The notes under the pieces were generated by a model that did not search any database, was not told the DNA's origin, and saw only the letters and a list, made by a program, of their open reading frames with translations. Positions 58,554 to 64,000 of a DNA stretch of 64,000 nucleotides are shown here, in pieces (within the stretch, counting starts at the first letter, position 1; each line of letters begins with the position of its first letter). Source of the DNA: Pseudomonas sp. UYIF39 (GTDB lineage: Bacteria > Pseudomonadota > Gammaproteobacteria > Pseudomonadales > Pseudomonadaceae); contig NZ_JALBYU010000007.1 of the NCBI RefSeq assembly GCF_029963765.1, positions 124,001-188,000 of the forward strand. The letters are read 5' to 3'. Made by a program: the position numbers and the translations under genes.

Positions 58554-58802
58554 ATGACACCCAACGCCGAATATTACAAACCGACCGCTGAATATGCCGA
58601 CAAGCTGATCAGTCAGATCGGTCAGACGCCGTCCTGGATTGCCAAGCGAATTGGCGTCACCGACAAACGAATTCGTTACATCCTCGACGGCGAAAGAACC
58701 GTCAAAGGTGAAACCACGCCGATTCAAATGACCTACCCCGAGCAATTTGCCCTCGAGTGCCTGGCAGCAGCGGCCAAGGCCAGCAAGAAGCAGTCTTCGT
58801 AA
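58554..58802 (+). CDS. Small helix-turn-helix-like protein
   Basis: 82 residues from the ATG at 58554, with GGAAAGG just upstream; the frame is open far upstream, across the lipoprotein gene on the other strand, without support. ISQIGQTPSWIAKRIGVTDK resembles a Cro/CI-type helix-turn-helix. Probably DNA-binding, targets unknown. It is followed 20 bp later by the DUF6388-like gene. Confidence 0.72.
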   Translation: MTPNAEYYKPTAEYADKLISQIGQTPSWIAKRIGVTDKRIRYILDGERTVKGETTPIQMTYPEQFALECLAAAAKASKKQSS

Positions 58803-58822
58803 CCCAGTCTCAAGGAGCGACC

Positions 58823-59152
58823 ATGGCGGCAACCGAACAGCAACACGAGCAAGCGCTGAAGACGTTTCTCGATGAGCGCCCTGAACTGCGCCACGAACTC
58901 GACAACCTCAACCCTTTGTTGGCTCAAGCCAAGGGCGAAACCGCGGCGCAGTACCGCGACGAGCGCTTGCATGAAGCTTTCGAAGCCGAGGCCGAGCGCC
59001 TGGGATTGTTTGCCTGGGAGCTGACGCTGCAACTGACTGCGGCGACGTCCAAGGACTATCAGGCACAACGCCTGGAAGTGCACAAGGAAGTGGCGGAGAT
59101 GGCCGGCATGGACTGGCTGGAGTATTGCGAGTTATATGGATTGAGTAAGTGA
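58823..59152 (+). CDS. DUF6388-like small acidic protein
   Basis: 109 residues, starting at ATG 58823 with AAGGAG. All-helical and acidic; EAEAERLGLFAWELTLQLTA and MAGMDWLEYCELYGLS near the end are typical of this unnamed Pseudomonas family. Function unknown. Likely co-transcribed with the preceding small gene. Confidence 0.72.
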   Translation: MAATEQQHEQALKTFLDERPELRHELDNLNPLLAQAKGETAAQYRDERLHEAFEAEAERLGLFAWELTLQLTAATSKDYQAQRLEVHKEVAEMAGMDWLEYCELYGLSK

Positions 59153-59187
59153 CCATGCCGGTCGCTGCCTGAGGACGACCTTCGCTG

Positions 59188-59892
59188 ATGTTGCCATCCC
59201 TCTCCACTGACCGCGCCAGTCCTGGCCACCTGCATACCCGCAAATGGCGCGGACGCATCGGCATGTCGCTGGTGGCCAGCCTCTCGGTGCTCGCCGGCAT
59301 GACCGACGCCATCGGCTTCATGGCCAGCGGCGATTTCGTCTCGTTCATGAGCGGCAACACCACCCGCCTCGCCGTCGCCATCAGCGACGGCGACCTGGGC
59401 CTGACCTTGCGTCTGGTGATCCTCGTCGGCACCTTCATCGTCGGCAACGCCTTGGGGATTGTCGTCAGCCGCCTCGGCGGCCGTCGGGCGCTGCCCTTGC
59501 TGCTGTGCATCGCCACGCTGCTCTGCGGCGCCGCTGCCTGGCCCTATGACGAACAATTGCCAGCGCTACTGGCAGCGATCATCGCCATGGGCATGCTCAA
59601 TGCCGCCGTGGAAGAAGTGAACGGGCTGCCGGTCGGCCTGACCTACGTCACCGGCGCCCTGTCGCGCTTCGGCCGTGGCCTGGGACGCTGGATGCTCGGC
59701 GAACGTCGCAACGGTTGGCGCGTGCAACTGATCCCCTGGACCGGGATGTTTGCCGGCGCAATACTCGGCGCCGTGCTGGAACATCACCTGGGGCTCAGTG
59801 CCCTGTTTGTCAGCGGTCTGCTGGCCGGCTTGGTCGGGCTGCTGTCGCTTAAAATCCCGCAGCGCTGGCAGCTGGGTTATATGCCGCGCTGA
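59188..59892 (+). CDS. DUF1275 (YoaK-like) membrane protein
   Basis: 234 residues with about six membrane helices. SVLAGMTDAIGFMASGDFVS, FMSGNTTRLAV and VTGALSRFGRGL are diagnostic of DUF1275. Transport or membrane role unknown. Single gene, 110 bp before tusD on the same strand. Confidence 0.88.
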   Translation: MLPSLSTDRASPGHLHTRKWRGRIGMSLVASLSVLAGMTDAIGFMASGDFVSFMSGNTTRLAVAISDGDLGLTLRLVILVGTFIVGNALGIVVSRLGGRRALPLLLCIATLLCGAAAWPYDEQLPALLAAIIAMGMLNAAVEEVNGLPVGLTYVTGALSRFGRGLGRWMLGERRNGWRVQLIPWTGMFAGAILGAVLEHHLGLSALFVSGLLAGLVGLLSLKIPQRWQLGYMPR

Positions 59893-60003
59893 ATCTTGTG
59901 TGGCCTGTGCTTGCCCGCGATGGGGCCAGTACAAACAACATCGATTTAGCCGCCCCGACGATAAAGCTTTATCATGGCCGCAGTTTTGCTGATCGAGTCC
60001 GTC

Positions 60004-60396
60004 ATGAAGTTCGCCATCGCGCTGTTTTCCGCCGCCCATGCGCCCTCCTCGCGCCGCGCCTTGCTGTTCGCCCAGGCTGCGCTGGCTGGCGGGCATGAGA
60101 TTGTCCGGCTGTTTTTCTATCAGGACGGCGTCTACAACGCCTCCGCAAGCGTGGTCACGCCGCAGGATGAGCAGGACTTGCCCAAGCAATGGCGAAATTT
60201 CGTCACCGAGCATCAACTGGACGGTGTCGTGTGCATCGCGGCCGCCCTGCGTCGTGGCGTGTTGAACGAAGAAGAAGCCAGGCGCTATCAGCGTGAAGCC
60301 GTTGCGGTGAGCGCGCCGTGGGAATTGTCCGGCCTTGGCCAGTTGCATGACGCGGTGCAGGACGCTGACCGCCTGATCTGTTTCAGAGGCGCGTGA
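60004..60396 (+). CDS. tusD: Sulfur relay protein TusD
   Basis: Carries persulfide sulfur from TusA toward MnmA for the 2-thiouridine of tRNA wobble bases. 130 residues of the DsrE fold; the sulfur-carrying Cys lies in GVVCIAAALRRGV near 78. ATG at 60004 chosen as the normal N-terminus MKFAIALFS. First gene of tusDCBE, 1 bp before tusC. Confidence 0.93.
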   Translation: MKFAIALFSAAHAPSSRRALLFAQAALAGGHEIVRLFFYQDGVYNASASVVTPQDEQDLPKQWRNFVTEHQLDGVVCIAAALRRGVLNEEEARRYQREAVAVSAPWELSGLGQLHDAVQDADRLICFRGA

Positions 60397-60397
60397 G

Positions 60398-60760
60398 ATG
60401 CCTAAATCCTTACTGATTATCAGCCGTCAGGCGCCCTGGTCCGGGCTGAGTGCGCGCGAAGCGCTGGACATCGTGCTGGCCGGCGGTGCCTTTGATCTGC
60501 CGATCGGCCTGCTGTTTCTCGATGACGGGGTGTTCCAGCTCGCCGCGAAACAGGATGCCAAGGCCCTCCAGCAGAAAGACCTGAGCGCCAACCTGCAAGC
60601 CTTGCCGATGTTCGGTGTCGACGAGCTGTTCGTCTGTGGCGACAGCGTTGCGGAACGGGGTCTGAACCCGGCCGGCTTGTCGCTGGAAGAAGCGCAGGTG
60701 CTGGCCGCCCACGAAATCACCGCACTTATTGACCGTTACGACCAGGTGATCACCCTCTGA
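60398..60760 (+). CDS. tusC: Sulfur relay protein TusC
   Basis: 120 residues, DsrF-like subunit of the TusBCD hexamer. IISRQAPWSGLSAREALDI at the start and LLFLDDGVFQLAAKQDA are family marks. Overlaps the tusB start by one base. Confidence 0.92.
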   Translation: MPKSLLIISRQAPWSGLSAREALDIVLAGGAFDLPIGLLFLDDGVFQLAAKQDAKALQQKDLSANLQALPMFGVDELFVCGDSVAERGLNPAGLSLEEAQVLAAHEITALIDRYDQVITL

Positions 60761-61053
60761 TGTCGACTTTGCATGTGTTGTCTCATTCCCCGTTCGGCGA
60801 CGATCGCCTGATCAGTTGCCTGCGCTTGATGGGCGCTGACGATGCGCTGCTGCTGTGCGGCGACGCGACCTATGCCTTGCAGCCAGGCACCGCGCCGTTC
60901 AATGCGCTGAACGCCCGCAATCTGAAACTGTTCGTACTGGCCGAAGACGCCCAGGCTCGCGCGCTGGAGATTCCTGACACGGCCAAGGCCATCGATTACC
61001 CGGCCTTCGTCGAGCTGTCGATTCACTACGACAAGGTCAACAGCTGGCTATGA
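60760..61053 (+). CDS. tusB: Sulfur relay protein TusB
   Basis: 97 residues, DsrH-like third subunit of the TusBCD complex (LHVLSHSPFGDDRLISCLRL, DALLLCGDATYAL). Its last four bases overlap the start of tusE (ATGA). Confidence 0.9.
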   Translation: MSTLHVLSHSPFGDDRLISCLRLMGADDALLLCGDATYALQPGTAPFNALNARNLKLFVLAEDAQARALEIPDTAKAIDYPAFVELSIHYDKVNSWL

Positions 61054-61385
61054 AATCCCTGACGGTCGGCACCCGCGCCATCGAGTTGGACAAGGACGGC
61101 TTCCTGGTAGAACTGAGCGACTGGTCCTTTGAGGTGGCCAGCGCCCTGGCCGCCGCCGAATCCATCGAGTTGAGCCCCGAACACTGGGAAATCCTCGAAC
61201 TGCTGCGCAGTTTCTACGCCGAATTCCAGCTGTCGCCGGCCACTCGTCCGCTGATCAAATACACCGCGCTGAAGCTGGGCCCGGACAAGGGCAACAGCCT
61301 GCACCTGAACCGATTGTTCAAAGGCACCCCTGCCAAACTCGCCGCGAAACTGGCGGGTCTGCCCAAACCGACGAATTGCTTATGA
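61050..61385 (+). CDS. tusE: Sulfur relay protein TusE (DsrC family)
   Basis: Takes sulfur from TusBCD and hands it to MnmA. 111 residues with DKDGFLVELSDWSFEVA near the start and the mobile C-terminal tail ending GLPKPTNCL, whose penultimate Cys is the active thiol. Overlaps ybiB by four bases. Confidence 0.93.
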   Translation: MKSLTVGTRAIELDKDGFLVELSDWSFEVASALAAAESIELSPEHWEILELLRSFYAEFQLSPATRPLIKYTALKLGPDKGNSLHLNRLFKGTPAKLAAKLAGLPKPTNCL

Positions 61386-62383
61386 CCGACTACCCAGCGC
61401 TGACCCTCGAAACCCCCGCCGAACACCCATTCGCCCAGTTCGTGCGCATTCTCGGCAAAGGCAAGCGTGGGGCCCGCGACCTGACCCGGGTCGAAGCCCG
61501 CGAAGCCATGGGCATGGTGCTCGACGACAAGGTCGAGGAAACCCAGCTCGGCGCGTTTCTGATGCTGCTACGGCACAAGGAAGAAAGCGCTGAGGAAATG
61601 GCCGGGTTCACCGAAGCGTTGCGCGAACGCCTGAATCCGCCAGCTCTGGCCGTCGATCTGGACTGGCCGACGTATGCCGGCAAGAAACGTCATCTGCCAT
61701 GGTTTCTGCTGGCGGCAAAATGCCTTGGGCAAAATGGTCTGCGCATTTTCATGCATGGCGGCGGCGCGCACACGGCCGGTCGGCTGTACAGCGAGCAATT
61801 GCTGGATGAGTTGAAGATTCCGTTGTGCCGCGACTGGCAACAGGTCGGCGACGCACTGAATAACGGCGGCCTGGCCTTCATGCCGCTGGTGGATTGGGCG
61901 CCCCAACTTCAGCGCATGATCGACCTGCGCAATACATTGGGCCTGCGTTCGCCAATCCATTCCCTGACGCGGATTCTCAATCCGTTGGGCGCTCGCTGTG
62001 GCCTGCAAAGCATTTTCCACCCCGGTTACCAGGCTGTGCATCGCGATGCCAGCGGCTTGCTCGGCGATACCGCGATCGTGGTGAAAGGTGATGGCGGCGA
62101 AATCGAGATCAACCCGGACGCCGACAGTCACTTGTACGGCACCACGGGCGGTGAAAGCTGGGACGAGGAATGGCCTCAGCTTTCGAGCCAGCGCCACGTC
62201 AAACCGGCCACCCTCGATCCCGAGCATTTGAAAGCCGTGTGGCGTGGCGTTGTAGTCGACAGCTATCCGCAAATGGCGCTGATCTCGACCATGGCCTTGG
62301 CCTTGCGCGGCCTCGGTCAAACCCGCGAACAGGCCTTCGAAACTGCCCAGCAGTACTGGGATGCACGGGATAAATCGATTTAA
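61382..62383 (+). CDS. ybiB: TrpD2-like glycosyl transferase family protein YbiB
   Basis: 333 residues from the ATG that overlaps the tusE stop. Fold of anthranilate phosphoribosyltransferase (RILGKGKRGARDLTRVEARE, RIFMHGGGAHTAGRLYSEQL, HSLTRILNPL). YbiB is known to bind nucleic acid and to lack tryptophan-pathway activity. Coupling to the tus genes hints at an RNA-related role. Confidence 0.88.
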   Translation: MTDYPALTLETPAEHPFAQFVRILGKGKRGARDLTRVEAREAMGMVLDDKVEETQLGAFLMLLRHKEESAEEMAGFTEALRERLNPPALAVDLDWPTYAGKKRHLPWFLLAAKCLGQNGLRIFMHGGGAHTAGRLYSEQLLDELKIPLCRDWQQVGDALNNGGLAFMPLVDWAPQLQRMIDLRNTLGLRSPIHSLTRILNPLGARCGLQSIFHPGYQAVHRDASGLLGDTAIVVKGDGGEIEINPDADSHLYGTTGGESWDEEWPQLSSQRHVKPATLDPEHLKAVWRGVVVDSYPQMALISTMALALRGLGQTREQAFETAQQYWDARDKSI

Positions 62384-62473
62384 CCGATCATAAGCGCCCA
62401 ACCTTTGCGCTTTTTTATCGAACCTATGCGAATAGACTCCTCTCCAACGCTTATTGGCTGAGGAGTCTTGAAC

Positions 62474-63475
62474 ATGGGTTTGTTAGTTGAAGGTCGCTGG
62501 CATGACCAGTGGTACGAAAGCGGCAAGGACGGCGCGTTCCAGCGTGAACAAGCGCAGCGTCGTAACTGGCTGACCGCCGACGGCGAACCTGGCCCGACAG
62601 GTGTCGGTGGCTTTGCGGCCGAGGCCGGTCGCTATCACCTCTACGTGTCTCTCGCCTGTCCATGGGCTCACCGCACGCTGATCCTGCGCAAACTCAAAGG
62701 CCTCGAAAGCCTCATCGACGTGTCGGTGGTAAGTTGGTTGATGCTGGAAAATGGCTGGACCTTCGACCGGAACCTCGGATCGACCGGGGACAAGCTCGAT
62801 CATTTCAATTTCATGCACCAGCGCTACACCGCCGATACCGCCGACTACACCGGCCGCGTCACCGTGCCGGTGCTCTGGGACAAACAGCAGAATCGCATCG
62901 TCAACAATGAATCAGCGGAGATCATCCGCATGTTCAATGGTGCCTTCGATGATTTGACGGGTAATGACCTGGATTTCTACCCGGCGCCGCTGCGGGGCGA
63001 AATCGATGCATTGAATGAGCGGATTTACCCGGCAGTGAACAACGGCGTTTATCACGCAGGGTTTGCCACGTCGCAGAAGGCGTATGAAGAGGCGTTCGAC
63101 GGGTTGTTCGAGGAGCTTGATCGGCTGGAACAGCTATTGGGCGCCAATCGCTACCTGACGGGTGAATACCTGACTGAAGCTGATATTCGGCTGTTCACCA
63201 CGTTGATTCGCTTTGATGCCGTGTATCACGGTCACTTCAAGTGCAACCTGCGGCGGATTGCCGATTATCCGAACCTGTCGAACTGGCTGCGGGAGATTTA
63301 TCAGTGGCCGGGGATTGCCGAGACGGTGGATTTCGAGCACATCAAGAATCACTACTACGGCAGCCACAAGACCATCAATCCGACGGGCGTTGTGCCGAAA
63401 GGGCCGGCGCAGGACTTCACGGCGCTTCATGATCGGGAGCGGTTGAGCGGGAAAGGGGTTTGGCGCAGAGCCTGA
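62474..63475 (+). CDS. yqjG: Glutathionyl-hydroquinone reductase YqjG
   Basis: Reduces glutathionyl-hydroquinones, xi-class glutathione transferase. 333 residues from the ATG at 62474 (AGGAG at 62461). Catalytic Cys in SLACPWAHRTLILRKLKG near residue 60, then VPVLWDKQQNRIVNNESAEI and YLTGEYLTEADIRLFTTLIR in the helical domain. Separate from the tus operon by about 90 bp; a REP pair follows. Confidence 0.92.
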   Translation: MGLLVEGRWHDQWYESGKDGAFQREQAQRRNWLTADGEPGPTGVGGFAAEAGRYHLYVSLACPWAHRTLILRKLKGLESLIDVSVVSWLMLENGWTFDRNLGSTGDKLDHFNFMHQRYTADTADYTGRVTVPVLWDKQQNRIVNNESAEIIRMFNGAFDDLTGNDLDFYPAPLRGEIDALNERIYPAVNNGVYHAGFATSQKAYEEAFDGLFEELDRLEQLLGANRYLTGEYLTEADIRLFTTLIRFDAVYHGHFKCNLRRIADYPNLSNWLREIYQWPGIAETVDFEHIKNHYYGSHKTINPTGVVPKGPAQDFTALHDRERLSGKGVWRRA

Positions 63476-63499
63476 GGTTTATAAAAGTTTAGAGGGCTC

Positions 63500-63576
63500 C
63501 ATCGCGAGCAAGCTCGCTCCCACAGGGAATTTGTGAACGACACAAATCAAATGTGGGAGCGAGCTTGCTCGCGATG
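63500..63576. repeat. Pseudomonas REP inverted pair between yqjG and cysG
   Basis: CATCGCGAGCAAGCTCGCTC (63500 onward) and its complement ending at 63576 form a long imperfect palindrome with a nested stem ATTTGTG/CACAAAT in the loop. A classic Pseudomonas REP; it lies between two convergent 3' ends and may act as a bidirectional terminator. Confidence 0.9.
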
Positions 63577-63591
63577 GGCGCGACTCGGTTT

Positions 63592-64000
63592 CTAGACTTG
63601 TGCCTGCGCACCCTCGAACCACGCCAGCTTCTCGCGCAACTGCACCACTTCCCCAACGATCACCAGCGTCGGCGCATGCACTTCATGCTCCGCCACCAGA
63701 CTTGGCAAATCGGCCAACGTGCCAGTAAACACCCGCTGATTGACCGTGGTGCCCTGCTGGATCAACGCCGCCGGCGTATCCGCTGCGCGACCATGCTTGA
63801 TCAACTGCTCGCAGATGATCGGCAAACCCACCAGCCCCATGTAAAACACCAGGGTTTGCGCCGGCGCGACCAGGTCGGGCCACGGCAAATCGGTGGAACC
63901 GTCCTTCAGGTGCCCGGTGACAAAACGCACAGACTGCGCGTAATCACGATGGGTCAGCGGAATCCCGGCATACGCCGCGCAACCGCTGGCCGCAGTGATA
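63592..64000 (-). CDS. cysG: Siroheme synthase / uroporphyrin-III C-methyltransferase, C-terminal part
   Basis: Cut by the window end: only the last 135 or so residues are visible, entering with [20 protein letters not shown] and continuing with [35 protein letters not shown] and [18 protein letters not shown]. These belong to the SAM-dependent uroporphyrinogen III methyltransferase domain. In Pseudomonas cysG commonly lies next to tus and serS genes, matching this place. Whether the N-terminal dehydrogenase part is present cannot be seen. Confidence 0.88.
   Translation of the reverse strand, partial: ITAASGCAAYAGIPLTHRDYAQSVRFVTGHLKDGSTDLPWPDLVAPAQTLVFYMGLVGLPIICEQLIKHGRAADTPAALIQQGTTVNQRVFTGTLADLPSLVAEHEVHAPTLVIVGEVVQLREKLAWFEGAQAQV

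Overview
The window is high-GC proteobacterial DNA that reads as a chromosome segment of a Pseudomonas species, most likely of the P. fluorescens group. Grounds: tusDCBE followed by ybiB and yqjG with cysG behind them, a hisJQMP-type amino-acid importer, PRC-barrel proteins of a typical Pseudomonas kind, and REP-like palindromes between convergent genes. No rRNA, tRNA or CRISPR array was seen.

Layout. 1-2.6 kb: end of an arsenic locus (arsC cut by the window edge, arsH), a His-rich reading-frame remnant, a methyltransferase and a secreted HExxH protein. 2.8-8.4 kb: an iron-dependent alcohol dehydrogenase, a TPR protein, a cupin-AraC regulator divergent from a ferritin-like diiron oxygenase plus MAPEG protein, and a hypothetical gene. 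8.4-11.5 kb: hisJQMP with a hairpin and T-run between hisJ and hisQ. 11.5-15.1 kb: decayed DNA with a frameshifted PRC-barrel pseudogene fused tail-to-head to an N-terminally truncated DUF2254 gene, an intact PRC-barrel gene, a 24-residue membrane peptide and an IS-like remnant. 15.3-22.1 kb: a three-gene signalling operon on the minus strand (REC-HDOD protein, CHASE/PAS hybrid histidine kinase, REC-GGDEF diguanylate cyclase), whose first gene is broken by one in-frame amber codon. 22.5-31 kb: accessory DNA with a short tyrosine recombinase, two secreted alpha/beta hydrolases, an MBL-fold hydrolase, an AraC regulator, a NepI-like exporter and a small lipoprotein gene lying between two near-identical 178-bp elements with 20-bp inverted ends.

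31-32.3 kb holds trmK and a 31-residue membrane peptide. 32.6-48.7 kb is the most striking region: an 11-kb minus-strand gene for a 3680-residue exoprotein with two tandem animal-type heme-peroxidase modules, each with its own RTX-like tract, then three Ig-like repeats and a C-terminal RTX block. Divergent from it lies a complete type I secretion operon (ATPase, HlyD-type adaptor, TolC-type outer membrane protein), the obvious exporter. The peroxidase family includes the Mn(II)-oxidising MopA proteins, so Mn oxidation is a testable role.

49-64 kb is mostly housekeeping or metabolic: nitrilase plus NCS1 permease divergent from a LysR regulator, an isochorismatase-like hydrolase, ggt, an O6-alkylguanine alkyltransferase, nudK, hemerythrin, GNAT, a lipoprotein, small cytoplasmic proteins, a DUF1275 membrane protein, the tusDCBE tRNA 2-thiolation relay with ybiB, the glutathionyl-hydroquinone reductase yqjG, and the 3' end of cysG.
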